From an uncultured Pseudomonas sp. (GTDB lineage Bacteria; Pseudomonadota; Gammaproteobacteria; Pseudomonadales; Pseudomonadaceae), in NCBI RefSeq assembly GCF_946885955.1, contig NZ_CAMPHI010000006.1, forward strand, positions 62,001 to 126,000: a stretch of DNA of 64,000 nt. Direction: 5' to 3'. Every line of letters begins with the position of its first letter. The first letter of the stretch is position 1. The position numbers and the translations under genes are program-made. Positions 40,343 to 49,230 of the stretch are shown piece by piece. The notes beneath the pieces were generated by a model that searched no databases, was not told the DNA's origin, and saw only the letters and a program-made list of their open reading frames with translations.

Positions 40343-41026
40343 ATGAACACCTTGCTACTGATCGACGACGACGTCGAACTCTGTGAACTGCTGGTCAGCT
40401 GGCTGACTCAGGAAGGCTTTCACGTCGGCGCCTGCCATGATGGCCAAGCGGCGCGCCATGCATTGGCCCAGCAAACACCCGACGCCGTGGTGCTCGATGT
40501 GATGCTGCCCGACGGTAGCGGCCTGGAGCTGCTCAAGCAGTTGCGTGGCGAACATCCGGAAATGCCGGTATTGATGCTCTCGGCACGCGGCGAGCCGCTG
40601 GACCGGATCATCGGCCTGGAACTGGGCGCCGACGATTACCTGGCCAAACCATGCGACCCCCGCGAACTGACCGCACGCCTGCGTGCCGTGCTGCGCCGCA
40701 GCCTGCCGGCGCCCGTCTCCGGCCAGTTGCAGGTGGGCGATCTGTGTTTCAGCAAGGCGCGCAGCGTAGTCAGCTTTACCGAGGGCGAACAGGAAGTGCT
40801 GCTGACCCTGTCCGAAAGCCGGGTACTCGTCGCCCTGCTCGAACACCCGGGCGAACCGGTGGACAAGCAAACCCTGGCGCAACTGGCACTGGGGCGAAAA
40901 CTGACGCTCTACGACCGCAGCCTGGACATGCACGTCAGTAATCTGCGCAAGAAACTCGGCCCCCACGCGGACGGTCGCCCGCGCATCGTTGCGCTGCGCA
41001 GCCGTGGCTACTATTACAACCGATGA
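40343..41026 (+). CDS. cpxR: CpxR-like response regulator
   Basis: A 227-residue OmpR-family regulator. The receiver domain has acidic DDD at residues 8-10, the phosphoacceptor Asp52 in VVLDVMLPDGSG and lysine in LAKPCDP. The C-terminal winged helix includes LYDRSLDMHVSNLRKKLG and RSRGYYYN. With the Spy-like gene and the sensor kinase downstream it forms a Cpx-type envelope-stress module. A CpxR-type box lies between its stop and the Spy-like gene. Confidence 0.92.
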   Translation: MNTLLLIDDDVELCELLVSWLTQEGFHVGACHDGQAARHALAQQTPDAVVLDVMLPDGSGLELLKQLRGEHPEMPVLMLSARGEPLDRIIGLELGADDYLAKPCDPRELTARLRAVLRRSLPAPVSGQLQVGDLCFSKARSVVSFTEGEQEVLLTLSESRVLVALLEHPGEPVDKQTLAQLALGRKLTLYDRSLDMHVSNLRKKLGPHADGRPRIVALRSRGYYYNR

Positions 41027-41073
41027 AGTAAAACCGATGTAGCGGATGCTGAGGCGCCCTGCCCTGACGGCTC

Positions 41074-41089
41074 TTTACCCAAGCTTTAC
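41074..41089 (+). promoter_or_regulatory. CpxR-type operator
   Basis: TTTACCCAAGCTTTAC is the reverse complement of GTAAA-N6-GTAAA, a direct repeat that matches the CpxR consensus. It lies 82 bases before the Spy-like start codon, suggesting autoregulation of the downstream genes by the adjacent regulator. Confidence 0.72.
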
Positions 41090-41170
41090 CCTTGCCTGAC
41101 AGCCCCTGACCCTGGTCACCCTAAACTGGGCTCATCCGGTATCGACCGGTTTCAGATTAGGAGACTCATC

Positions 41171-41584
41171 ATGCGCAAGACCCTCACTGCCGCTCTGTTT
41201 GTCCTGACGCTGCCAACCCTGGCGCTGGCCATGCCGATGTCCGATGGCGATGGACCTCGTCATGGCGAACACGGCCAACGCATGTTCCAGGAGCTGGACC
41301 TCAGCAAGCAGCAGCAACGCGAAATGCACAACTTGATGGGCGAGCAGATGAAAAGCCGCCACGAGATCACCAAGCGTTATCTGGACAAGCTGCCCGCCGC
41401 CGAACAGAAAGCCATGCAAGATGAGCTGAAGGCGGCCCAGGAGCAGAACCAGAAAAGCATGCGCGCCCTGCTCAACCCTGAACAACAGAAAGCCTTCGAC
41501 GAACACCAGAAGAAAATGCAGGAACGTCGCGCCGACCGCGAAGCGTTCAAGGCCTGGAAGGCCGAACAAGGCGACAAGAGTTAA
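41171..41584 (+). CDS. Spy/CpxP-family periplasmic protein
   Basis: A 137-residue protein with a clear signal peptide (MRKTLTAALFVLTLPTLALA), then a highly charged helical region with two LTxxQ-like motifs: LDLSKQQQREM and LNPEQQKAF. Spy and CpxP are cradle-shaped periplasmic chaperones; CpxP also restrains the CpxA sensor. Position between the regulator and sensor genes, behind a CpxR-type box, supports the same feedback role here. An AGGAG-like sequence precedes the ATG. Confidence 0.9.
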   Translation: MRKTLTAALFVLTLPTLALAMPMSDGDGPRHGEHGQRMFQELDLSKQQQREMHNLMGEQMKSRHEITKRYLDKLPAAEQKAMQDELKAAQEQNQKSMRALLNPEQQKAFDEHQKKMQERRADREAFKAWKAEQGDKS

Positions 41585-41598
41585 ATTTCCAACCATGC

Positions 41599-41630
41599 AG
41601 CCCCCCGACCTCGAGTCGTGGGGGCTCTTT
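41599..41630 (+). terminator. Hairpin between the Spy-like gene and cpxA
   Basis: AGCCCCC and GGGGGCT pair around a short inner stem, followed by CTTT. The T-run is weak, so it may be a partial terminator or processing site that makes more chaperone mRNA than sensor mRNA. Confidence 0.6.
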
Positions 41631-41647
41631 GTCGATAAGGATGTACC

Positions 41648-42985
41648 GTGCGTTCATTGTTCTGGCGGATCTTTGCCAGCTTCTGGCTGGCCATCGCCCT
41701 GGTGGCGGGACTCTCGCTGCTACTGGGGCGCATGCTCAACCAGGACGCCTGGATTCTCAGCCGACACCCGGCCGTCGTGGGGCTGGCCGAAGGCTGGACC
41801 CAGCGTTACGAGCAATTCGGCCCCCAGGCCGCGCAGGACTTTCTGGAACGCCGCAAAGAGCAATTCCATATCAATGTGCAGGTGCTCAGCGATACCGGCC
41901 AACCCCTGGTACGCGGCACCTTCCCGCCCCGCGCAGCCGCCTTCGAGGCCCGCGAAGGCGACCGTAAACGCCTCCCCTGGCGTCGCTTCAATGCCGAGTA
42001 CAGCAGCCCTTCGAGCGCGGAAACCTACCTGTTCATTTATCGCATCCCGCATCCACAACTGGCCGCCTGGCAACGCGACAGCCTGCTGCTGCCCTTCAGC
42101 GCCCTGGTGATCGCGCTGGTGGTGCTGACCCTGTTCAGCGTCCTGCTGACCTTGTCCATCACCCGCCCACTGAATCGCCTGCGCGGGGCGGTGCATGACC
42201 TGGGCCAAACCGTCTACCAGCAAAACAGCCTGGAGCGCCTGGCCAAGCGCCGCGACGAACTGGGCGTGCTGGCCGGCGACTTCAACCGCATGGGTGCACG
42301 CCTGCAAGGATTGATCGGCAGCCAGCGGCAACTACTGCGCGATGTCTCCCATGAACTGCGCTCGCCGCTGGCGCGCCTGCGTATCGCCCTGGCTCTGGCC
42401 GAACGAGCGGAGCCCGAAGAGCGCGACAAACTCTGGCCGCGCCTGCATCGCGAGTGCGATCGCCTGGATGCCTTGATCGGTGAAATCCTCACGCTCGCAC
42501 GCCTGGATACCGATCTGGGGGCGGCGCAACCGATCGATCTCACGGCCATGTTGCTCAAGGTACGGGACGAGGCGCTGATCGATGCCCCGGAACATCAGCT
42601 GAGGCTCCAGGCGCAACCCGGCATCCAGATCAATGGCTGGCCGGACCTGCTCCAGCGCGCCGTGGAAAACCTGCTGCGCAACGCCTGGCGTTTCAACCCC
42701 GCCGGCCAGCCGATCGAGCTTGGCGTGACCCGGCAAGCCGACGAGTTATGCCTGAGCGTGCGCGACCACGGCCCCGGCGCCAGCGAGGATTGCCTGCCGC
42801 GCCTCGGCGAACCGTTTTTTCGCGCCCCCGGGCAAACCTCCGGCGGCTACGGCCTGGGCCTGGCCATTGCCCGTCGCGCCGCCGAGCGGCATGGCGGGCG
42901 CCTGGAGCTGGGCAATCATCCGCAAGGGGGATTCAACGCCCGCTTGTACCTACCCTTGAATTCGGCCGCTCAACCGGCCGCGTGA
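41648..42985 (+). CDS. cpxA: CpxA-like sensor histidine kinase
   Basis: A 445-residue membrane kinase. Transmembrane segment 1 is near residues 8-27, a periplasmic sensor of about 115 residues follows, and segment 2 is at 146-171. Then come a HAMP domain, HisKA with the phosphorylated His235 in RDVSHELRSPLARL, and an ATPase domain with ENLLRNAW (N box), DHGPGA (G1) and GYGLGLAIA (G2). Translation starts at GTG (41648) after an AAGGAT ribosome site. It pairs with the CpxR-like regulator. Confidence 0.93.
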   Translation: MRSLFWRIFASFWLAIALVAGLSLLLGRMLNQDAWILSRHPAVVGLAEGWTQRYEQFGPQAAQDFLERRKEQFHINVQVLSDTGQPLVRGTFPPRAAAFEAREGDRKRLPWRRFNAEYSSPSSAETYLFIYRIPHPQLAAWQRDSLLLPFSALVIALVVLTLFSVLLTLSITRPLNRLRGAVHDLGQTVYQQNSLERLAKRRDELGVLAGDFNRMGARLQGLIGSQRQLLRDVSHELRSPLARLRIALALAERAEPEERDKLWPRLHRECDRLDALIGEILTLARLDTDLGAAQPIDLTAMLLKVRDEALIDAPEHQLRLQAQPGIQINGWPDLLQRAVENLLRNAWRFNPAGQPIELGVTRQADELCLSVRDHGPGASEDCLPRLGEPFFRAPGQTSGGYGLGLAIARRAAERHGGRLELGNHPQGGFNARLYLPLNSAAQPAA

Positions 42986-43039
42986 CAGGCCAACAAGGCG
43001 CCGGCCAATGGCGAGCGGCGCCAGGTTTTCCCCAGGTTG

Positions 43040-43606
43040 TCAGCCGGGCCAGGCACTGACGAAGTCCTCCACCGGCACATCCGGCGGCGTGCGCAGCTCA
43101 CGCTCAGGGGTACCCAGGTAGAGAAAGCCGATAATCTGCTCGTTTTCACTCAAGCCCAGCCCCTTCGCCACATGCGCGTTGTAGGCCAGTTCGCCGGTGC
43201 GCCAAACCGCGCCGATGCCCTGCACATGCGCCGCAAGCAGAATGCCATGCGCGGCGCAGCCCGCGGCAAGGAGCTGCTCCTGGGCCGGCACCTTGAAATG
43301 GTTCTGGATATTGGCGATCACCACGATCAGCAAGGGTGCGCGCAGCGGCATCGCGCGCACCTTGGCCAACTGCTGTTCATCTGGCGCGCCCTGCTCGGCA
43401 GCGGCGACCTGGGCCTGAGCGAACAGCTCGCCCAGATGTTCACGCCCGGCGCCTTCTATGGTGAGAAAGCGCCAGGGCCGTAAAACTGCATGATCGGGCG
43501 CACGCAGCGCGGCGCGGAACAACAGCTCTCGCTGAGCGGCATCCGGCCCCGGTTCTACCAGACGCGGCACAGAAACCCGGTTGAGCAACGCATCAAGCGC
43601 ATCCAT
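43040..43606 (-). CDS. YdjA-type nitroreductase family protein
   Basis: A 188-residue FMN-dependent nitroreductase-fold protein. Its features are RAALRAPDHAVLRPWRFLTIEG and AAHGILLAAHVQGIGAVWRTG, as in the small YdjA/RutE-like group. It probably reduces nitro or quinone compounds with NAD(P)H; the physiological substrate is unknown. The ATG giving MDALDALLNRVSVPRL is the family start. The gene stands alone, convergent with cpxA. Confidence 0.9.
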   Translation of the reverse strand: MDALDALLNRVSVPRLVEPGPDAAQRELLFRAALRAPDHAVLRPWRFLTIEGAGREHLGELFAQAQVAAAEQGAPDEQQLAKVRAMPLRAPLLIVVIANIQNHFKVPAQEQLLAAGCAAHGILLAAHVQGIGAVWRTGELAYNAHVAKGLGLSENEQIIGFLYLGTPERELRTPPDVPVEDFVSAWPG

Positions 43607-43733
43607 CTGCAATCTCCCAAAATACACAAAGGGCGATTCTAGGGCCTGCAGCGGTTTGATGGCGAGCCGCGTGACCACCACGCCCCGCTCAATCGCGCTG
43701 GATTGCCGACCAATACCAGAGCAGCTGCCAACG

Positions 43734-44105
43734 CTAGGCTACGCGCTCCGGCTGGATACCCGGTTGCAACGGCGGCACCAGCGGCGGGAGACCATGGGCC
43801 CGACGAGCGTCGTCGCAGCGCGGGTTGTGCTCGCCATTGACCCAGGACGCCTCGAATTCACGGCAGGGGCTGGAGCGCTTTTCATACAGGGTGCAACGCA
43901 CACCACCACCCACTTCGCCAAGCAGGGCTACGCAGCGCGCCGGCTTATGCTCGGTGCCGCGCATGGCGACCCGATGCGGGGTGATCAGCACCACCTGATC
44001 ATCGGGCACAGTACCGCCGGCCGACTGGCATTCACCCCAAAAGAAAGACACACGAAAATGCGCGCAGCAAGCGCCGCACGTAAGGCAAGGATTAGTGTTC
44101 GACAT
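43734..44105 (-). CDS. YkgJ-family cysteine-cluster protein
   Basis: A 123-residue protein with the N-terminal CLTCGACCAHFRV motif and further cysteines in KPARCVAL, RCTLYEKRSSPCREFE and NPRCDDARRAHGLPP. The conserved cysteines are thought to bind a metal or Fe-S cluster; the family's function is not established. The ATG giving MSNTNPCLTCGACC is chosen over one nine codons upstream. Confidence 0.9.
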   Translation of the reverse strand: MSNTNPCLTCGACCAHFRVSFFWGECQSAGGTVPDDQVVLITPHRVAMRGTEHKPARCVALLGEVGGGVRCTLYEKRSSPCREFEASWVNGEHNPRCDDARRAHGLPPLVPPLQPGIQPERVA

Positions 44106-44430
44106 GATTTTAGAGGGCTCAGAAACCGGCAAGGGCCGGCACCTGGGGGGCTATTCTATGCTGCGCCGGGCGCTTGTAAAGCGGGCGGCAGAATTTCTTT
44201 TTGGCGCCGCTGCAACGATCAGCGGCAACCCGCGCGCGCCCCTTGAAACCACCGTGGTCAGGCGCTTTCGGCGCCGCCGTAGCAGCCCGCTGGCGGACGC
44301 TTATCGGCCCCAAGCCAGGCGCTTTTCTCGCCGACTTTCGCCCGCTCGATAAGAGATTCGGCCACTTCGCTTACGGTTCCCTGGCTGTTGGCTCTAGAAT
44401 GGCGGCACTTTTCCCGCGGAAACCCCTTCA
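44106..44430. other. Intergenic stretch before trkH
   Basis: The 325 bases between the divergent YkgJ-like gene and trkH are GC-rich and arginine-coding in several frames, without a ribosome site or family similarity, so no gene is called. The trkH promoter should be here; no clear boxes were found. Confidence 0.4.
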
Positions 44431-45882
44431 ATGGCTTGGCCGACCATACGAATTATCGCGTTCATCAATGGAATTTTCCTGATTACCCTGGCGGCGGGCA
44501 TGATAGTTCCGCTGCTGACCTTGCTGATTTTCGAACGGCACTACGAACTGAAGGCCTTTCTCTGGTCCAGCCTGATCACCGTCATCGCAGGTCTCGCCAT
44601 GGTGGCGCAGGGCCGTCCGCAACATACCCAGCTGCGCCCCCGCGACATGTATATGCTGACCACCGCCAGTTGGCTGATCGTCTGCATCTTCGCCGCGCTG
44701 CCCATGACCCTGATCCAACATATCAGCTACACGGACGCGTTCTTCGAAACCATGTCCGGCATTACCACCACCGGCTCGACGATTCTTTCCGGTCTGGATG
44801 ACACCTCGCCGGGCCTGTTGATCTGGCGCTCCATGCTGCAGTGGCTGGGCGGCATCGGCTTTATCGGCATGGCCGTAGCGATCCTGCCGCTGCTGCGGGT
44901 CGGGGGCATGCGCCTGTTCCAGACCGAATCCTCGGATTGGGGCGAAAAGGTCATGCCGCGCTCGCATATGGCGGCCAAGTACATCATTTCGATCTTCGTC
45001 GGCCTGACCCTGTTCGGCATCGTCGCCTTCCACCTCTCGGGCATGAGCTGGTTCGATGCGATCAACCATGCAATGACGGCGATATCGACCGGTGGCTACT
45101 CCACCTCGGACAACTCCATCGGCAATTTCGGCCCCGCCACCCATTGGGTCGCCGTCGTCCTGATGATCCTCGGCGGCCTGCCCTTCACCCTGTATGTGGC
45201 GACCATCCGCGGTAACCGCAAGGCCCTGCTGAAAGATGAACAGGTCCGCGGCTTCCTCGGACTGCTGGCCGCCACCTGCCTGATATTCAGCGTCTGGTTC
45301 TGGATGCACTCCGACTACGAATTCCTCGATGCACTGCGCATCGTGACCCTGAACGTCGTTTCCGTGGTGACCACTACCGGCTTTGCCCTTGGTGACTACA
45401 GTCAATGGGGCGACTTCGCGGTGATGATGTTCTTTTACCTGACATTCGTCGGCGCTTGCTCGGGCTCGACCTCCGGCGGCTTGAAGATTTTCCGCTTCCA
45501 GGTCGCCTATACCCTACTGCGCAGCGGACTGACCCAATTGGTGCACCCGCGCGCAGTGATCAAGCAACAGTACAACGGCCATAACCTTGACGAAGAAATC
45601 GTCCGTTCGATCCTGACGTTCTCGTTCTTCTTCACCGTCACCATCGGCGCCATCGCCCTGGGCCTGACGATGATCGGGCTGGACTGGATCACCGCGCTGA
45701 CCGGTGCCGCCACGGCGGTGTGCAACGTCGGTCCCGGGCTGGGACCGATCATCGGGCCGGCCGGCAACTTCTCGTCCCTGCCGGACGCCGCCAAATGGCT
45801 GCTGTCGCTGGGCATGCTGCTCGGCCGACTGGAAATCCTTACCGTATTGGTGCTGGTCACCCGCACCTTCTGGCGTCACTGA
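44431..45882 (+). CDS. trkH: Trk potassium transporter membrane subunit
   Basis: A 483-residue ion channel-like protein with four repeated M1-P-M2 units. The selectivity-filter glycines are visible in TTTGSTILSGLD, ISTGGYSTSDNS, TTTGFALGDYSQ and VCNVGPGLGP. TrkH works with the NAD-binding TrkA ring to import potassium. It is single, with no trkA in the window. Confidence 0.96.
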   Translation: MAWPTIRIIAFINGIFLITLAAGMIVPLLTLLIFERHYELKAFLWSSLITVIAGLAMVAQGRPQHTQLRPRDMYMLTTASWLIVCIFAALPMTLIQHISYTDAFFETMSGITTTGSTILSGLDDTSPGLLIWRSMLQWLGGIGFIGMAVAILPLLRVGGMRLFQTESSDWGEKVMPRSHMAAKYIISIFVGLTLFGIVAFHLSGMSWFDAINHAMTAISTGGYSTSDNSIGNFGPATHWVAVVLMILGGLPFTLYVATIRGNRKALLKDEQVRGFLGLLAATCLIFSVWFWMHSDYEFLDALRIVTLNVVSVVTTTGFALGDYSQWGDFAVMMFFYLTFVGACSGSTSGGLKIFRFQVAYTLLRSGLTQLVHPRAVIKQQYNGHNLDEEIVRSILTFSFFFTVTIGAIALGLTMIGLDWITALTGAATAVCNVGPGLGPIIGPAGNFSSLPDAAKWLLSLGMLLGRLEILTVLVLVTRTFWRH

Positions 45883-45934
45883 CAGGCCGGCTGTCACTGA
45901 CACACCGGGCACCTGGCCATTGGCACTCTGCAAT

Positions 45935-46016
45935 CTTGGGGCGAGCTTTTGCCCGCGGAGCCCCTGCTGGCTGCCGGCCGATTGCTTGATGAATATGGTG
46001 AAAAGCTCGCCCCAAG
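45935..46016. repeat. 82-bp palindromic element with perfect 16-base arms
   Basis: CTTGGGGCGAGCTTTT at the left end and AAAAGCTCGCCCCAAG at the right end are exact reverse complements enclosing 50 bases. The flanks TGCAATCTT and AAGGTCGCA extend the pairing imperfectly. No coding capacity. It looks like a REP doublet or small MITE in the trkH-comEA gap. Confidence 0.65.
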
Positions 46017-46059
46017 GTCGCAATGCTGTTTACTTATGCCAAGTGAGCAGCACTTTTCT

Positions 46060-46126
46060 GTAGCCCGGATGGAATCCGGGGACCTCTGGCGCCTGCACAA
46101 CCGCTCCCGGATTGCATCCAGGCTAC
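46060..46126. repeat. GTAGCCCGGAT dispersed inverted repeat
   Basis: GTAGCCCGGATGGAATCCGGG at the left faces its near reverse complement CCCGGATTGCATCCAGGCTAC at the right, 67 bases end to end. The same unit occurs in half form at 34744. The phrase is familiar from pseudomonad intergenic repeats. Confidence 0.7.
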
Positions 46127-46280
46127 GCGTTGGGTACCCGGCGTACGGTAAATGCCCCGAGATGCCGCTTAAGTGAACGGCACTACGCCCCGAGGTCGGG
46201 CCTCCTACACTATCCGCACCATTCGATACTTGCGTATAAATCAAACAGCGCGTGCAACACGCAATTGGGACAGCGCCATA

Positions 46281-46309
46281 AAAAAGGCCGGTCATATGAC
46301 CGGCCTTTA
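46281..46309. terminator. Terminator between trkH and the comEA-like gene
   Basis: AAAAAGGCCGGTCATATGACCGGCCTTTAT: a perfect 10-base self-complementary stem with A- and T-runs on the two sides, 16 bases after the comEA-like stop. It can act in both directions. Confidence 0.93.
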
Positions 46310-46324
46310 TTCAACATGACTGCG

Positions 46325-46648
46325 TCAATTCACACTCAACCTATCGCGGTTCCTCTCCATGATGGACGCCCCGATACCTTTGACTTCAAGTAATTCATCG
46401 ACCGATGCAAACTTACCATGCTCCTCGCGATAGGCCACGATGGCCTCCGCTCTGACCTGGCCAATCCCTAACAACTCACGCTGCAAAGTAGCGACATCGG
46501 CGGAATTGAGATCGACTTGAGCAACCGCAGCAACCTGAACCTCCTCGGCCTGGCTGGCTGGTTTTGGAGAGATCTCGGCGGCCGAAACAGCTAGCGACGC
46601 GGAGGCAAACAGCGCGAATAACAGGGAACTGAGTCGTGCTTTAAACAT
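46325..46648 (-). CDS. ComEA-like helix-hairpin-helix protein
   Basis: A 107-residue exported protein: signal peptide (SSLLFALFASASLAVSA), a short linker, then two helix-hairpin-helix motifs (LLGIGQVRAEAIVAYREEHG and LEVKGIGASIMERNRDRL). This domain in ComEA binds double-stranded DNA in the periplasm during natural transformation. Stand-alone short versions like this are common in pseudomonads, and competence is not proven. AAAGGA precedes the ATG at 46646-46648. Confidence 0.9.
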   Translation of the reverse strand: MFKARLSSLLFALFASASLAVSAAEISPKPASQAEEVQVAAVAQVDLNSADVATLQRELLGIGQVRAEAIVAYREEHGKFASVDELLEVKGIGASIMERNRDRLSVN

Positions 46649-46824
46649 GTTGTGAGTCCTTTCGTGAGTTTCGATAACGTGGGACATCCCGCTCCACGTT
46701 TTTAAAAACTAGCCGCTGTCGGCGCTCTGTCAACTTTATCGAAGGATTTTTCGAAAATTTCCTGTCGCCTATTCAGGAAAGCCCCCCTCGCCCGCTGCAC
46801 CTGACGCCACTGGATGCGCCATCG

Positions 46825-48612
46825 CTATTGCTGCAAGTGCCCGTAGAGCTTCGCATAGAGGCCACCATCGGCGATCAGCTGCTGATGGCCACCGTCCTCG
46901 GCGATACTGCCACCATCGAACACCAATACCCGGTCCGCCTGCTTAACCGCCGACAAGCGATGGGCGATGATCAGCGTCGTGCGCCCGCGCAGAAACTGAT
47001 TGAGGGCCTGGTGCAGGGCGTACTCGGTGGCCGCATCCAGGGCCGAGGTCGCTTCGTCGAGGATCACCACCTTGGGCTCGGCGAGCACCATCCGGGCGAT
47101 TGCCAGACGCTGGCGCTGCCCGCCGGATAGACGCACCCCGGAGCGTCCAACGATGCTGTCCAGGCGATTCGGCAGCATACGAATGGTATCGGCCAACTGG
47201 GCGATTTCCAGGGCTCGCCAACAGGCGTCGTCGCTACGCTCGCGGCCCATGCACAGATTCGCCCGCACCGTGTCGTTGAACAGCGCCGGATGTTGCAGCA
47301 CCACGGCAACGTTTTCGCGCACGCACTCGAGGCCAATTTCCTCCTGGCTGCAGCCGCCAAAGCGAATGCTCCCGGCCTGGGGCGTATAGAGGCCGAGCAG
47401 CAGCTGCACCAGGGTACTTTTGCCGCCGCCACTGGCGCCGACGATGGCGACCTTTTCCCCGGGCGCGATGCTCAGGTTGAGTTGTTTGAGCACCGGTTCG
47501 TCGCCATAGGCGAAGGTCAGGTTGCTGACCTCGATACCAACGGTATCGTGCCCGCGAAACGGATCGACGCGCCCGGGATACTGTGGCTCATCGGCGCGCG
47601 CCAGCAGTTGATTGATCCGCGTCAGCGCGCCGCCAGCGGCATAGAAGGCGTATTGCAGGCTGAGCAATTGCTCGACCGGACCGATCATGAACCACAGGTA
47701 GCTGAACACCGCGAGCATCTGACCGATCGACAGATCGGAAAACAGCACGGTGATCATCGCCGCCGCACGAAACACATCGATGCCGAACTGGAACAGCAAG
47801 CCACTGGCACGATTCGAGGCGTCGGTTTTCCACTGCGAGGCCACCGCGTGATCACGCACCTCGCGCGCCTTGCCGCCCAGGCGCCCGAGGAAATGGCCCT
47901 GGCGGTTACCCGCGCGGATTTCCTGAATGGCTTCCAGGGTTTCGGTCAGCGCCTGGGTAAAACTCGAGGTGCTGTCGTTCTCCAGCTTCTTCAGGTGCTT
48001 GACCCGCTTGCCCAGCAGCACGGTGGCGTAGATCACCAGCGGATTGAACAGCAGAATCAGCAGCGCCAGCTGCCAGTGCATCCAGATCAGAATCGCCGAG
48101 GTCCCGGCCAGCGTCAGCATCGCCACCAGAAACCGGCTCAGGGTCTCGCCGACGAACTTGTCGAGGGTCTCCAGATCGGTCACCAGGTGGGTGGTAACGG
48201 TACCGCCGCCGAGACTTTCGTATTCGCCGAGGGAAATGCGCTTGAGGCGCTCGATCAGACGGATGCGGATGCGGTAGACGATGTCCTTGGACAAACGGGC
48301 GAACTGGCGCGCCTGCAGCACGTTGAAGACCAGCGCCGAACCCCGTAGCAGCAAGGTCAGCACCAGCATCAAACCGATATAGCCGACCGCGACCTGCCAG
48401 TCGGCGGGCAGAAACTTGTTCATCACCTGCAACGCGGCATTGCCGTCGTGCAGCAGCACTTCGTCCACCAGCAAGGGCAACAGCAACGGAATCGGTACGC
48501 TGCACAGCGTCGCCAGAACGGCCACCAGGTTAGCCAGGATCAGGGCCTTCTTATGGTGCAACGCGAGCCGACGAACTTCTGCCCAGCTCAAGCGATCAGG
48601 CATGGGCGCCAC
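46825..48612 (-). CDS. ABC exporter (MsbA-like half transporter)
   Basis: A 595-residue fused permease-ATPase. Six membrane segments lie in residues 1-320. The nucleotide-binding domain has Walker A GASGGGKST, signature LSGGQRQRLA, Walker B VVILDEATSALD and the H-loop in LIIAHRLS. It probably works as a homodimer exporting a lipid, peptide or drug; the substrate is unknown. The true lipid A flippase msbA usually sits next to lpxK, absent here. Its start overlaps the DsbA-like gene by 17 bases, and both follow trhO in one operon. Confidence 0.92.
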   Translation of the reverse strand: MAPMPDRLSWAEVRRLALHHKKALILANLVAVLATLCSVPIPLLLPLLVDEVLLHDGNAALQVMNKFLPADWQVAVGYIGLMLVLTLLLRGSALVFNVLQARQFARLSKDIVYRIRIRLIERLKRISLGEYESLGGGTVTTHLVTDLETLDKFVGETLSRFLVAMLTLAGTSAILIWMHWQLALLILLFNPLVIYATVLLGKRVKHLKKLENDSTSSFTQALTETLEAIQEIRAGNRQGHFLGRLGGKAREVRDHAVASQWKTDASNRASGLLFQFGIDVFRAAAMITVLFSDLSIGQMLAVFSYLWFMIGPVEQLLSLQYAFYAAGGALTRINQLLARADEPQYPGRVDPFRGHDTVGIEVSNLTFAYGDEPVLKQLNLSIAPGEKVAIVGASGGGKSTLVQLLLGLYTPQAGSIRFGGCSQEEIGLECVRENVAVVLQHPALFNDTVRANLCMGRERSDDACWRALEIAQLADTIRMLPNRLDSIVGRSGVRLSGGQRQRLAIARMVLAEPKVVILDEATSALDAATEYALHQALNQFLRGRTTLIIAHRLSAVKQADRVLVFDGGSIAEDGGHQQLIADGGLYAKLYGHLQQ

Positions 48613-49228
48613 GCTCCAGCCAGCGCGCGAGCAACGGCTGCAGCGCCTCGAGCGGCTGGTAACCGTTGGTCAGCAAGGCCAGTTGCCCGTCACGCTCGGC
48701 CAACAGTGTGGGGAAGCCAGCGATGCCCAGGTCCTGCACCCAGCTGAAATCGGCCGACGTGGCAGCGCGCTGTTCGGCGCTGTCGAAGGCTTCGGCGAAC
48801 ACGATACGGGGGATGCCCGCTTGCTCGGCCAGCTCGACCAGCACACTGGCGCGGGTCACATCCTTGCCTTCGGCGTAAAACGCACGCTGGATCAACTTCG
48901 CCAGCGGCCAGGCGCTTGGCCTGTCGAGATTGCGCGCGGTAACCACCGCCCGGCAGGCCGGCTCGGTGTCGTAGACCATGCCCAGGGGCAGGCCATCGGT
49001 AAAATTGAACAGCTGGCCGGTACTGGCGTTGACCGCTTGCCAATATCCCAGATAACGCACCCGCGAAGCGGCATCGATCGCCACGCTGTCGCGGCGCAAA
49101 CCGCCGAGCACCAGATCCACACCGAGACCTGCGGCACCCGCCTGCTCAGCGAGGGCGTCCAGCACCGGGGCGAAACCCCAGCACCAGGAGCACATCGGGT
49201 CCATCACGTAGAGCAGGCGCGCTTGCAT
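48596..49228 (-). CDS. DsbA-family thioredoxin-fold oxidoreductase
   Basis: A 210-residue protein with a CSWC redox motif at residues 13-16 (MDPMCSWCWGFAPVLDAL), the CxxC-containing FrnE/DsbA-like subgroup without a signal peptide, so it is probably cytoplasmic. The cis-proline is in GIAGFPTLLAE. It starts 2 bases after the trhO stop and overlaps the ABC gene, suggesting co-expression; the substrate is unknown. Confidence 0.9.
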   Translation of the reverse strand: MQARLLYVMDPMCSWCWGFAPVLDALAEQAGAAGLGVDLVLGGLRRDSVAIDAASRVRYLGYWQAVNASTGQLFNFTDGLPLGMVYDTEPACRAVVTARNLDRPSAWPLAKLIQRAFYAEGKDVTRASVLVELAEQAGIPRIVFAEAFDSAEQRAATSADFSWVQDLGIAGFPTLLAERDGQLALLTNGYQPLEALQPLLARWLERGAHA

Positions 49229-49230
49229 GG

